From Halomicrobium salinisoli (GTDB lineage Archaea; Halobacteriota; Halobacteria; Halobacteriales; Haloarculaceae), in NCBI RefSeq assembly GCF_020405185.1, contig NZ_CP084464.1:310001-374000 (forward strand): a stretch of 64,000 nucleotides of DNA. Reading direction: 5' to 3'. A model generated the notes under the pieces. It did no database searches. It was given only the letters and a program-made list of their open reading frames with translations, and had not been told where the DNA came from. A program made the position numbers and the translations under genes. The first letter of the stretch is position 1, and each line of letters begins with the position of its first letter. Shown in pieces: positions 9,541-18,549 of this stretch.

Positions 9541-10979
9541 CGGATCTCCGCGCCCGCATCGGGGCCCTCTTCAGGGGTCCCGAGGAGTTCGACCTCACGT
9601 CGGGGAGCATCGGCAAACCCCTCTTCTTCCTGTCGATGCCGATCGTCGTCACGAACCTCTTCCAGACGGCCTACAACCTCGCGGACACGTTCTGGCTGGG
9701 CCAGTACAGCACGGACGCGCTGGCCGCGATCAGCTTCGCGTTCCCGATGGTCTTCCTGCTCATCTCGCTGGGGATGGGCATCTCCGTCGCCGGCAGCGTC
9801 CTCGTCGCCCAGTACACGGGCGCCGACGCGGAGCGCGAGGCCGAGTACGCCGCCTCCCAGACGGTCGCGTTCGCCGTCATCGCCTCGGTGCTGCTCGGCG
9901 GCGTCGGGTACTTCCTCGTCGAGGGGTTCCTCGACGTGATGGGGGCCTCCGCGGACGTGTTGCCGCTGGCGACCAGCTACATGGAAGTCATCTCGCTGGG
10001 ACTGGTGGCCATGTTCGGCTTCGCCGTCTTCATCGCGCTCATGCGGGGCTACGGCGACACGATCACGCCGATGCTGGTGATGTTCGGCTCCGTCGTGCTC
10101 AACATCGCGCTGGACCCGTTCCTCATCTTCGGCTGGGGGCCGTTCCCCACGATGGGGATCCGCGGGGCGGCCGTCGCGACGGTGTTCTCCCGGGCACTCG
10201 CGCTCGTGGTCGGGCTGGCGATCATGTTCCGCGGGACCCGCGGCGTCCAGATCCGCCTCGGCGACATGGCTCCGGACCTCGACTTCCTGCGCCGACTCGT
10301 CCGCATCGGCGTGCCCGCTTCCGTCGAGGGCACGGGCCGGGCGCTGTCGATGAACCTGCTGCTGTTCATCGTCGCGCTGTTCCCGGACCCGGTCGTGGCC
10401 GCCTACGGCATCGGCACCCGCGTGTTCTCGGTGATCGTCCTGCCGGCGATCGCCGTCGCCCGCGGCGTCGAGACGATGACCGGACAGAACGTCGGCGCCG
10501 GCAAGCCGGACCGCGCCGAACAGGCCGCCGGCCTGGCCGCGAAGGTGCTGTTCGGCGTCCTCACGGCGGCGGGGATCGCCGTCGTCTGGTTCGCCGCCGC
10601 CCCCGTCGCCGCCGTGTTCACGACCGACCCCGAAGTCGTCGACATCGCGGCCGGGTTCCTGCGGATCGTCGCGCCGACGTTCGGGTTCATCGGGATCACG
10701 CGGGCCTACACGGGCAGCTTCCGCGGCGCCGGCAAGACGCTGGTCGCCGCCGCCATCTCGGTGCTGATGCTCGGCGTCATCAGGTTCCCCATCGCGTGGG
10801 TCGCCGCCGCCGAGATAGGCGAGACCGGCATCTGGTTCTCCTTCGCGATCTCCAACGTCGCGGGGGCGATCATCGCCTACGCCTGGTACAGGCGCGGGAC
10901 CTGGCGCGACGGCGACCTCACCGAACAGCGCGTCGACGTCGACGAGGCGGCCGCCGAGCCCGTCCCGACGGACGACTGA
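9537..10979 (+). CDS. MATE family multidrug/toxin efflux transporter
   Basis: 480 residues with about twelve hydrophobic helices. It begins with the family-typical segment GKPLFFLSMPIVVTNLFQ and contains NLADTFWLGQYS and TMTGQNVGAGKPDRAEQ, the conserved loop around helix 7-8. MATE proteins export cationic compounds in exchange for Na+ or H+. The GTG start is set by the 4-bp overlap with the TetR gene. A short acidic hydrophilic tail follows the last helix. The next gene begins 3 bp after its stop. Confidence 0.92.
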   Translation: MTDLRARIGALFRGPEEFDLTSGSIGKPLFFLSMPIVVTNLFQTAYNLADTFWLGQYSTDALAAISFAFPMVFLLISLGMGISVAGSVLVAQYTGADAEREAEYAASQTVAFAVIASVLLGGVGYFLVEGFLDVMGASADVLPLATSYMEVISLGLVAMFGFAVFIALMRGYGDTITPMLVMFGSVVLNIALDPFLIFGWGPFPTMGIRGAAVATVFSRALALVVGLAIMFRGTRGVQIRLGDMAPDLDFLRRLVRIGVPASVEGTGRALSMNLLLFIVALFPDPVVAAYGIGTRVFSVIVLPAIAVARGVETMTGQNVGAGKPDRAEQAAGLAAKVLFGVLTAAGIAVVWFAAAPVAAVFTTDPEVVDIAAGFLRIVAPTFGFIGITRAYTGSFRGAGKTLVAAAISVLMLGVIRFPIAWVAAAEIGETGIWFSFAISNVAGAIIAYAWYRRGTWRDGDLTEQRVDVDEAAAEPVPTDD

Positions 10980-10982
10980 CCC

Positions 10983-11783
10983 GTGACCGACGCTCACGCT
11001 CCCGGCGACCACCGATCCGATATCGATCGCCGCCTCGAAACAGCCGTCGAATCCGCGGACGCGGCCGGCCTGCCGGCGGTGGGCGCGGTGCTGTCGGCGA
11101 CCGACGACAGGTGGTACGGCCGGCTCCTGCTTCGGTCGTACGAGTCGACGGCCGGCTCGCCGCCTCCCGAAGCGGCCCTGTCCGCTGGCGCGGCTGTGGA
11201 GCTCCTCCGCGCCTACTGCCGTCTCCGGACCCGGCTTCTCGACCGGGGCGACGCCGACGGCGCCCGCGTCGGGTCACTGGCCCCGACGGCGTCCCTGCTG
11301 GCGGGGGACTTCCTCTACGCGGCCGCCTACTCGGAACTGGGCGGGGTCGATCACGTCCGCGGCGGGGCGTGTTTCGACGCGCTCGTGGACGTCTCCGAGA
11401 CGGTCGTCGAGGCCCTCGCCGCTCACTACGCCGGACCGACCTCGCCGGCGTCCGAACTGACGGCCATCGACGACACGGCCGGCGCGCTGGGCGAGAGCGC
11501 CGCCGTGGTCGGTGCCACGCTCGCCGGCGTCGACGGCCAGTGGCGCGATCACTTCGCGACGCTGGGGCACGGGCTCGCCGTCGGACGGGAGATCCAGCGA
11601 GCGGCCGATCCGGACGCCGGCGGCTTCCATCCTGTACCCGACCTCGACGACCGGCGGCTCCGGCGGTACGCGGAGCGACGGCTCGCCGCGGCCGACGACG
11701 CGCTCGACGAGCTGTCGGCCGTCGACGTGGCCCGACTGCGCCCGCTCTTCGAGGACGCCACCGGCGACGCGCGACGCGGCTGA
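10983..11783 (+). CDS. Polyprenyl-synthetase-like protein without the catalytic aspartate motifs
   Basis: 266 residues, GTG start 3 bp after the MATE stop. The segment LAPTASLLAGDFLYAAAYSEL (about 99-119) resembles the helix that follows the first aspartate-rich motif in isoprenyl diphosphate synthases, and the predicted all-helical content agrees. However, neither DDxxD motif is present, so prenyl transfer is doubtful. Short homologues of this kind are widespread in haloarchaea with unknown role. It is probably cotranscribed with the MATE gene. Confidence 0.6.
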   Translation: MTDAHAPGDHRSDIDRRLETAVESADAAGLPAVGAVLSATDDRWYGRLLLRSYESTAGSPPPEAALSAGAAVELLRAYCRLRTRLLDRGDADGARVGSLAPTASLLAGDFLYAAAYSELGGVDHVRGGACFDALVDVSETVVEALAAHYAGPTSPASELTAIDDTAGALGESAAVVGATLAGVDGQWRDHFATLGHGLAVGREIQRAADPDAGGFHPVPDLDDRRLRRYAERRLAAADDALDELSAVDVARLRPLFEDATGDARRG

Positions 11784-11918
11784 CCGTCGCCGCGACGGGG
11801 TCCGGCGTTCGAGCGGCTTCCGACCCCGTCGAGGACGTTCGGCCGCGACCCGATTCACGGGATGGCACGTGCGTGGCCACCACTGGGTATTTACTCGTAG
11901 TACCCTGAGACGACGAAC

Positions 11919-12890
11919 GTGTCCCCGAACCAGTATCTCCGCGCCCTCCACCGGCCGCGCGAGGCGTTCGACGGCTGGACGCCGCCGCTCTCGGTGGCCG
12001 TCGGCGTCGTCGTACTGCTGTGCGCGCTGAACGCCGCGTCGGTCGCGTACGCCGGCGACGCCATCGCCGGCGAGGTCACCGGGACCGTCACGGTCGACAA
12101 CCCCGAGCGGCCGCCGGACTGGGTGTGCGACGGGCCGTCCGCGGGAGAAGTGGACTTCGAGGGCTGCGACGAACCGGAGACGGTCGAACGCTCGCTCCGG
12201 TCGGCCGCGACTGACGCCACCGACGCCATCGCGCTGAAGGCGGCGCTCGCGCCGCTCGCCTGGACCCTGCTGATCGGCTCCCTGTTCGTCGTCGTGTCGC
12301 GACGCGCGGGCGGGAGCGACGGCGCCGCGATCGACGCCTTCCGGGACGGGCTCGCCGTCGGTGCCGTCGCCGCGGTTCCGGGGAGTCTCCGCGCCCTCGG
12401 GCGACCGGTCGCGGTCGAACGCGCCCTCGCGGACTGGTCGCACCCCGGGACGCTCGACGGCGTCCGAGCGGCGACCGTCGGTGCGCTCTTTCCCGACGGG
12501 CCGCTCTGGATCGCCGTCGTCGTGGCGTCGGGCGCCTGGACAGCGTTCGTCCTCCACGGCGGCGCGAGCAGTGCAGGCGAGTGGACGGACGGCGAGGCGA
12601 CGGTAATCGCCGGTGCGGGGTTCGTGGCGGTCGCCGCGTCGCTCGTCCCCGCCGACGGCGGCTGGATCGGAGCGCCGGGCGGCTTCGGACTCCTCCTGAT
12701 CGGCGGCGGCGTCGTCGGCGTGGTCGGCTCGTACACGTTCATCGAGCTATCGAAGAACCACGAGCTCATCGGCTTCCGCGGACAGGACCGCGTCGAGCCG
12801 AAGGGCTGGTACGTCGCGCTGCATCGCATCGGCGCGTCCCTGACTCTCACCGCCGGGTTCGTCTTGCTCGACGGCCACGCCCTCGTCTGA
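11919..12890 (+). CDS. Yip1-like integral membrane protein, function unknown
   Basis: 323 residues. The N-terminus YLRALHRPREAFDGWTPP is followed by hydrophobic segments at about 25-45, 110-130, 145-165, 190-215, 225-250 and 255-275, with an extracellular loop (about 47-95) that contains two cysteines. The layout resembles haloarchaeal YIP1-family proteins of unknown role. The GTG at 11919 lies about 30 bp after an AT-rich box (TATTTACTCG). It stands alone between the MATE operon and the xylanase. Confidence 0.6.
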   Translation: MSPNQYLRALHRPREAFDGWTPPLSVAVGVVVLLCALNAASVAYAGDAIAGEVTGTVTVDNPERPPDWVCDGPSAGEVDFEGCDEPETVERSLRSAATDATDAIALKAALAPLAWTLLIGSLFVVVSRRAGGSDGAAIDAFRDGLAVGAVAAVPGSLRALGRPVAVERALADWSHPGTLDGVRAATVGALFPDGPLWIAVVVASGAWTAFVLHGGASSAGEWTDGEATVIAGAGFVAVAASLVPADGGWIGAPGGFGLLLIGGGVVGVVGSYTFIELSKNHELIGFRGQDRVEPKGWYVALHRIGASLTLTAGFVLLDGHALV

Positions 12891-13070
12891 CCCGTGGCGG
12901 GCGACTCGGCACGGGTCGGGAGTGCTTCGACAGCGCGCCGCTCGGGGAACATCTTTCCGTCGACGGAAATAGACCCGGCTGACGTCGCTGCACGCGGTTC
13001 GAGAGGGATCCCGAGATACCGCACCGAACGTGACGTCGAAATTACGTTTACAACTGTTGAGTGCAACGCG

Positions 13071-13079
13071 ATATTTATG
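13071..13079 (+). promoter_or_regulatory. TATA box of the xylanase gene
   Basis: ATATTTATG, about 37 bp before ATG 13113. It lies too close to the in-frame GTG at 13083 to serve it, which decides the start in favour of 13113 with a very short leader. Confidence 0.65.
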
Positions 13080-13112
13080 TAGGTGGGTAAAAAATGGCTC
13101 GTAACTCACTAC

Positions 13113-14807
13113 ATGGACGGGGACGGCTACTTTGAGCAAACGGACGGTACCACGAGGCGCGAACGAGCGGGGGCTACCGACCGGCGAGACTATCTGCGGA
13201 CTATGGGGGTCGTCGGCGCTGCCGCGGCCCTCGGCTCGGGCGCGAGCAACACGGCGGCGGCACAGAGCAACTGGGAGGGCGTGGCGGACCAGCGGATCGC
13301 CGAACACCGACAGGGACGGCTGGTGGTACAGGTCGAGAATCAGAACGGACGGCCGGTCCCGGACGCCGACGTCGCGGTCGAGATGCAGGGCCACGAGTTC
13401 GGCTTCGGGACCGCCATCAACGCGGAGTTCCTCCTGAACCAGACGGAGTGGGGCGAGACCATTCACACCGAGGAGGACCAGCAGCGGTACCGCGAGGCGA
13501 TCGCCGAGCAGTTCAACACCGTCGTCCTCGCGAACTACCAGAAGTGGAACTTCTGGGAGGACGATCCGGAGATCGCCGACGAGGCCGTCCAGTGGTCGCT
13601 CGACCAGGGGTTAGACGTCCGCGGACACGTCTGTCTGTGGGGCTCCGTCCAGTCGTGGGCGGTCCCGCCGCGGATCGTCGAGGCGATGGGTGACCCCTGG
13701 GCGAGCGACTGGTCGGAGTCGGGCGAGCCGGATCCGGACCCCGAGTACGTCCGCGAGGAGTCGATGGCCCACCTCGAGGAGATCATCGCCCACTACGGGG
13801 ACGACATCACCGAGTGGGAGATCGTCAACGAGGTACTTCACGCGACCGCGATCATCGAGGCGCTCGAGGGATCGGACGTCACGCCGGAGACGGCGCCGAT
13901 CCTCGGCGAGTGGTACGAGCGCGCCGAGGAGGTCGCCGCGGAGCACGACGTCGACATCGCGACGAACGACTACAACGTGCTCGCCGGCGAGTACACCCAC
14001 GAGTGGGATCGATACGAGACCCAGCTGGACTACCTGGCGAACGAGCGCGACGTGGACATCGACGGGGTCGGGATGCAGTCCCACCACTACGCCGACGAGC
14101 GCGTCGACCCGGCCGCGATGTGGGACGCGCTGGACCGGTACGCCCAGTACGCCGACGGCCTCCGGATCACGGAGTTCGACATGTTCGGGACCGACTGGGA
14201 CGGCGAAATGCAGGCCGAGTACCTCCACCGGTTCCTCAAGGTGTTCTTCAGCCACCCCGCCGCAGAGACCTTCGTGGCGTGGGGCTTCTGGGACCCGCTC
14301 CACTGGGGCGACCAGATGGACGACGGGACGCGGGACGCGCTGCTCTACGACGAGAACTGGTCGGAGAAGCCGGCCTACGACGTCTGGCAGGACCTGGTGT
14401 TCGACGAGTGGTGGACCGACGAGTCGGGGCCGACGGACGACAGCGGCGCGTACGCCGTCGACGCCTTCCTCGGCGAGCACGAGGTCACCGTCGAGACGGC
14501 CGCCGGATCGACGACGGAGACGGTCTCCGTGACCGATTCGGACGGGACGACGACGGTCACCGTCACCGTCGGGGAGGGGAGCGATTCGGGCGACGGGCCC
14601 GACTACCCCGAGGGCGTGACCGACCCGGACGGGGACGGCTACTACGAGGACCTCAACGGCAACGGCGAGATCGACTTCCAGGACGTGGTCCGGTACTCCG
14701 AGAACATGGGGAGCGACGAGTTCCGCGACGACGCCGAGTACTACGACTACACCGGCGACGGCGAGATCGACGTCGCCGACCTCGTCGAGCTCTTCGAGCA
14801 GGTGTAG
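13113..14807 (+). CDS. Secreted GH10 endo-1,4-beta-xylanase with C-terminal dockerin-like domain
   Basis: 564 residues. A Tat signal (DRRDYLRTMG at 23-32, hydrophobic 33-44, AAAQ cleavage near 50) leads to a short N-terminal domain and a GH10 barrel. The acid/base Glu is E240 in WEIVNEVLH and the nucleophile E354 in ITEFDMF; MQSHHY and the tryptophan-rich WGFWDP also fit. After a Thr/Val-rich linker (about 445-490) come two calcium-binding dockerin-like repeats (DLNGNGEIDFQDVVRY and DYTGDGEIDVADLVELF) ending at the C-terminus. It should cut the xylan backbone outside the cell. No cohesin gene is seen here, so the dockerin partner is unknown. The remnant at 2291-3022 ends in the same domain type. 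Confidence 0.93.
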   Translation: MDGDGYFEQTDGTTRRERAGATDRRDYLRTMGVVGAAAALGSGASNTAAAQSNWEGVADQRIAEHRQGRLVVQVENQNGRPVPDADVAVEMQGHEFGFGTAINAEFLLNQTEWGETIHTEEDQQRYREAIAEQFNTVVLANYQKWNFWEDDPEIADEAVQWSLDQGLDVRGHVCLWGSVQSWAVPPRIVEAMGDPWASDWSESGEPDPDPEYVREESMAHLEEIIAHYGDDITEWEIVNEVLHATAIIEALEGSDVTPETAPILGEWYERAEEVAAEHDVDIATNDYNVLAGEYTHEWDRYETQLDYLANERDVDIDGVGMQSHHYADERVDPAAMWDALDRYAQYADGLRITEFDMFGTDWDGEMQAEYLHRFLKVFFSHPAAETFVAWGFWDPLHWGDQMDDGTRDALLYDENWSEKPAYDVWQDLVFDEWWTDESGPTDDSGAYAVDAFLGEHEVTVETAAGSTTETVSVTDSDGTTTVTVTVGEGSDSGDGPDYPEGVTDPDGDGYYEDLNGNGEIDFQDVVRYSENMGSDEFRDDAEYYDYTGDGEIDVADLVELFEQV

Positions 14808-14966
14808 CCAGTCTGTCCGGTCGCCCGCTCGAGTCGCCGTCCACCGCGGACGGCTCTCACCGGCTCGGCGCGATCACCGCGCCCGCCGGTAACGGCCTTC
14901 AGCGTTCCGAACCGGACCAGGCCTCCGAAATCGATATGTGACGGCGAACTGAACAGAACAGCCGTC

Positions 14967-15743
14967 ATGGGTGACGCACGGACGGAGAACCGGCGGCTCT
15001 GGGACGAGTGGAGCGACGACTTCCAGGCGCTGTGGAACGCGGACACGGCGGACGGGGACCTGCCGCCCGCCCCGTGCCCGTTCACGGCGGACGCCCCGGG
15101 CGGGAGCCAGCCCGAGATTCTCCCCTCGGTCGAGGGGCTCGACGTCGTCGAACTGGGCTGTGGCGGCGGACAGGCGAGCGTCGGGACGGCCGACGAGGGC
15201 GCCGACCGGGTCGTCGGCGTGGACGTCTCCTCGGGACAACTCGCACACGCCCGGAAGCTGCGGGACCTGTACGGCGTCGACGCCCGGTTCGTCGAGGGCG
15301 ACGTGACGCACCTCCCGCTCGCGGCGGACGCCTTCGACGTCGCCTTCTCCGGCTGGGTCCTCCAGATGGTCGGGGACCTCGAGACCTGCCTGACCGAGGC
15401 CCGTCGCGTCCTGCGCGACGACGGCGTCCTCGTCTTCGACGTCCCCCATCCGTTCTACGAGCTCTTCGATCCGGCCTCGGAGGCGCTCGAGCGGAGCTAT
15501 CACGCCACCGGTCGACGGGAGATCACGATCGACGAGGACTACGATGCCGACATGGTCGTTTTCGACCGGAAGGTCGGCGACTACCACCGGGCCCTCGTCG
15601 ACGCGGGGTTCGACGTCGAGCGGGTCCTCGAACCCGGCAGCGACGACCCGGACGACTACGACGACGACCCCCTCGAGAGCAACCGACCCGAACTGATGGC
15701 GACGGTCCCGCGGAGCCTCCGGTTCTGGGCGGTCGCGAACTGA
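14967..15743 (+). CDS. Class I SAM-dependent methyltransferase
   Basis: 258 residues. SAM-binding motif I VVELGCGGGQAS lies near 58-69, motif II VVGVDVSSGQL near 81, and the GDVTHLPLAADAFD post-motif near 111. The C-terminal part is rich in Asp (DDPDDYDDDPLES). It resembles type-11 small-molecule methyltransferases; the substrate cannot be told. It is a single gene with its own upstream region; no operon partner. Confidence 0.88.
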   Translation: MGDARTENRRLWDEWSDDFQALWNADTADGDLPPAPCPFTADAPGGSQPEILPSVEGLDVVELGCGGGQASVGTADEGADRVVGVDVSSGQLAHARKLRDLYGVDARFVEGDVTHLPLAADAFDVAFSGWVLQMVGDLETCLTEARRVLRDDGVLVFDVPHPFYELFDPASEALERSYHATGRREITIDEDYDADMVVFDRKVGDYHRALVDAGFDVERVLEPGSDDPDDYDDDPLESNRPELMATVPRSLRFWAVAN

Positions 15744-16496
15744 GCGGTCGGCCGGCCGAATCCGTCCACCGGTACGACGCTCCTCTGTTCTGCCCTGGTG
15801 CTGTGTGAGCTCTGGGAAGGAGCGGCCAACTAGCAGCTGTCGGGTTCGACGACGGGAGTCGGATCCGTGGCGACCGTCGGGGATCGAACCCCGACGGCCG
15901 GTGGACATATCAAAGTTAGATAATACTAGCATTTCTCTGTTCGAGCTCGTGGGAATCGAACGGACTGCCGTTCCAGTGACGCAAGCGGACCGGGAGCGCG
16001 TCAGTGGCGGCGGGCCGAATTACGTCGGTCGCGGCGGATCACCGAACCGGACCGCCGGACGGTCGCATCCGTTGGCCGCTCGCGATCCACAGACACTGGG
16101 GAGTCCGCGTCTGCGGCCGTATTCGACTCCGGCAGCCGCTCTGACCGAGCTCCTCGCGACCGAACCGCGACATCGAGGCGACGTCGATCCCGTCGCGGTT
16201 CCAGTCGAACGCGCGAACCAGCCGGGCTGCACCTCATCGCGGCGGCTCCCGATTTCGTCCGGAACGGCCTGGAAATCGATCTGTCTCCCCTGTCTGGCCC
16301 GAGAGACGGGATCGACGGGCCGTCCGTTCTCGGACTGCTTCGGACTCGCCGGGACGGGCACTGCGACGTGGCTCTGCCGTTGTGGCCGCTGGTCCAGTGC
16401 CTCCGAGTCGAACGTGATGTCCGGGCTATCCCGGTTAGATACTCGGTCTGATACTATCGTGCAACAGTCAGCGTCCGGACACTCTCTCGAACCGGC
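15744..16496. other. 753-bp intergenic stretch without a supported gene
   Basis: It holds a strong hairpin at 15874-15897 and an AT-rich patch near 15905-15935 that could be a promoter. Open frames on both strands (for example from 15805 on the plus strand) are rich in Ser/Arg/Pro and read like shadow frames. I see no tRNA or insertion-sequence end. Confidence 0.5.
15874..15897. other. Perfect 9-bp-arm hairpin
   Basis: CCGTCGGGG and CCCCGACGG enclose the 6-nt loop ATCGAA. It resembles a tRNA T-arm, but the loop is one base short and no cloverleaf can be drawn around it. It could be a termination or processing hairpin after the methyltransferase gene (130 bp upstream), although no T-tract follows at once. 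Confidence 0.55.
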
Positions 16497-17579
16497 TCAA
16501 CGCGGAATCCACTGGAGACACACCGGTTCGGAGACCGACAGCCGTTCGTCGGCTGCTGACAGAGTCCCGGTCTCGGCGTCGACGCGGAACGCGGTGACGT
16601 CGTCGGTGTCCCTGTTCTCTACGAACAGGAACCGACCGTCGGGGCCGATCGCGAAGTGACGGGGCCACTCCCCGCCGGTCGGCGTGTGCTCGACCGGCGA
16701 TAGTCCGTCGTCGTCCACGGCGAAGGTCGCGATCGAGTCGTGGCCGCGGTTCGAACCGAAGACGAACTCGCCGGACGGGTGGACGGCGACCTCCGCCGTC
16801 TTGTTCGCGCCGTCGAACGACTCGGGGAGCGTCGTCGTCGTCGACAGCCGGGTCAGGCGGCCGTCGGGGCCGCGATCGAAGGTGGTGATCGTCGAGTCGA
16901 GCTCGTTGATCAGGTACGCCCGGTCGCCGTCCGGACCGAACGCGAGGTGTCGGGGTCCGGCTCCCTCCCGAACGTCCGTCGCGTCGTGGGGCGAGAGTGT
17001 CCCGTCGTCGCGATCGATCTCGTAGACGTGGACCTGATCGGTCCCGAGGTCGGGGACGTAGACGAACCGGTCGTCCGGGCCGGGCGAGATCGAGTGGGGA
17101 TGCGGCGCGGACTGGCGCTCGGGATCGACGCTCGATCCGGCGTGTTCGACGACGTCGGTCGGGGATCCGGGGCGGCCGTCCTCGTCGATCGGGAGCATCG
17201 AGACGGCGCCTCCGGCGTAGTGTGCGACGAACAGGTGCCGGCCCGTCGCGTCGACGCTACAGTGGCAGGGGCTGAGCGCCCCGCTCGGACTGCTGTCGAC
17301 GGCGGTCAGCGCACCGGACTCCGGGTCGACCTCGAACGCCCTGATAGCCCCCTCGTCGTCTTCCCGAACGGCCGCGTAGAGGACGTCCCCGTCCGGATGC
17401 GGTGCGACGAACGTCGGGTCCGGGCCCGCGACGGCGCTGTCGAGCGACCGCATCGCCCCCGTTTCGGCGTCGACCTCGACGGTGTGGACTCCGTCCTCGT
17501 CGGCCGGGCTGTACGTGCCGATCGCCGCTAGATAGGTCTCCCGCGTCACGGTCCCAGCGTCGCGCCGTCGTCCCTTCAC
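16497..17579 (-). CDS. Lactonase family beta-propeller (6-phosphogluconolactonase type)
   Basis: 360 residues made of repeated blades such as VEVDAETGAMRSLDSAV and FVAPHPDGDVLYAAV, with the family motif APHPHSISPGPDDRFVYVPDLG and NELDSTITTF. This is the YbhE/Pgl-type seven-bladed lactonase. It starts 30 bp after the uronate dehydrogenase stop on the same strand, so the two are likely cotranscribed. In that setting the best guess is hydrolysis of the aldarolactone made by uronate dehydrogenase rather than 6-phosphogluconolactone. The family is secure, the substrate inferred. Confidence 0.82.
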   Translation of the reverse strand: MKGRRRDAGTVTRETYLAAIGTYSPADEDGVHTVEVDAETGAMRSLDSAVAGPDPTFVAPHPDGDVLYAAVREDDEGAIRAFEVDPESGALTAVDSSPSGALSPCHCSVDATGRHLFVAHYAGGAVSMLPIDEDGRPGSPTDVVEHAGSSVDPERQSAPHPHSISPGPDDRFVYVPDLGTDQVHVYEIDRDDGTLSPHDATDVREGAGPRHLAFGPDGDRAYLINELDSTITTFDRGPDGRLTRLSTTTTLPESFDGANKTAEVAVHPSGEFVFGSNRGHDSIATFAVDDDGLSPVEHTPTGGEWPRHFAIGPDGRFLFVENRDTDDVTAFRVDAETGTLSAADERLSVSEPVCLQWIPR

Positions 17580-17609
17580 TGTTCTGATTCGGGCGGTGGA
17601 CCGCGCCCA

Positions 17610-18458
17610 TTACTGGTCGCCGGCCGGCGGTTCGTCCCACTCCTCGGCGTTGTCCCGCGGCGCGTAGCCGATCTCGTCCCGGGCGTTCTGGATCGAGAAC
17701 CACCGTCGATCGTTGTCGCTGACCCCGTAGTAGATCCCGAACGTGACGTCGTCGTCGTCGAGGCAACGCTCGACCTGGTGTGCGAAGTCCCGCTGGGACT
17801 GCCACGTGGCTTTCGTCCGCGCGACGAGGCGCTGGTACTCGTCGCCGTCCCGCTGGATCTCTCCCGCGTCGACCTCCTCTTCCGCCGGTCCGTACGGGTG
17901 GTCGTACTCCTGGCCCCGGATCGTCCCGATCCGGAGCGCGTAGAACTGCTCCGGGCACCCCGACGTCTCGGCGTAGTACCGCCCGAGGTCCTCTCCGAAC
18001 GACTTCGTGGTCGCGTAGTAGGAGTCCGGACGGACGGGATCGGTCGGTTTCAGGCGGAACTCGGACCCCGGCTGGTACAGCTCGGGCGCGTGGTCCGCTT
18101 CGTAGAGCCCCATCACGTGGTTCGTCGAGCCGAACACGAACGTCTCGACCTCGGCGTCCCGCGCGGCCTCGAGGACGTTGTACATCCCCACGACGTTCGG
18201 TTCGAACACGTCCTGCCACGTGCCCTCGATGTAGGGATACGCCGCGAGGTGGACGACGGCGTCCTGCCCGTCGAAGGCCGGGCGGATCGCCTCGTAGTCG
18301 GCGACGTCGGCGACGTGCGTCTCGAACCCTCCGTAGGGGTGATCCGCCGGTCGATCGGACCGATTCAGAAACGTGAACTCGTAGTCAGAGTCGCCCTCAA
18401 GGTGGTCGATGATCGCGGTACCGCACCGACCGTACGCACCGGTGACCAGGACGTTCAT
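17610..18458 (-). CDS. udh: NAD-dependent uronate dehydrogenase (SDR/epimerase fold)
   Basis: 282 residues. The Rossmann motif TGAYGRCG is at 6-13 and the catalytic Tyr/Lys lie in YYATTKSF. The segments GSTNHVMGLYEAD and YGVSDNDRRWFSI followed by PRDNAEEW match the pattern of bacterial uronate dehydrogenases, which oxidise glucuronate or galacturonate to the aldarolactone. A TATA-like box sits about 30 bp before the ATG. It is followed after 30 bp by a lactonase gene and is next to mannonate dehydratase and a KdgD-like gene, which supports uronate catabolism. An epimerase role is the alternative. Confidence 0.78.
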   Translation of the reverse strand: MNVLVTGAYGRCGTAIIDHLEGDSDYEFTFLNRSDRPADHPYGGFETHVADVADYEAIRPAFDGQDAVVHLAAYPYIEGTWQDVFEPNVVGMYNVLEAARDAEVETFVFGSTNHVMGLYEADHAPELYQPGSEFRLKPTDPVRPDSYYATTKSFGEDLGRYYAETSGCPEQFYALRIGTIRGQEYDHPYGPAEEEVDAGEIQRDGDEYQRLVARTKATWQSQRDFAHQVERCLDDDDVTFGIYYGVSDNDRRWFSIQNARDEIGYAPRDNAEEWDEPPAGDQ

Positions 18459-18549
18459 GCATCAGTGGTCCGCGGACAGCGGAAATAATCTTCCGATATG
18501 GGTCTCGCCAACTACTACCAGTGTGTGGCCAGCGACTGGGCGGTCCCGA

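Noticed and set aside
9471..11012. 513-codon minus-strand open frame opposite the MATE gene
   Set aside because: Antisense to an intact twelve-helix transporter; highly charged with no hydrophobic or domain signal.
12894..13082. Small plus-strand ORF before the xylanase
   Set aside because: It covers the xylanase promoter (TATA at 13071) and has no protein-like features.
15855..15900. Possible tRNA T-arm on the minus strand (GGGGTTCGATCCCC)
   Set aside because: The loop has six bases when the flanking stem is paired fully, and no D-arm, anticodon arm or acceptor stem can be drawn around it. Kept only as a hairpin.
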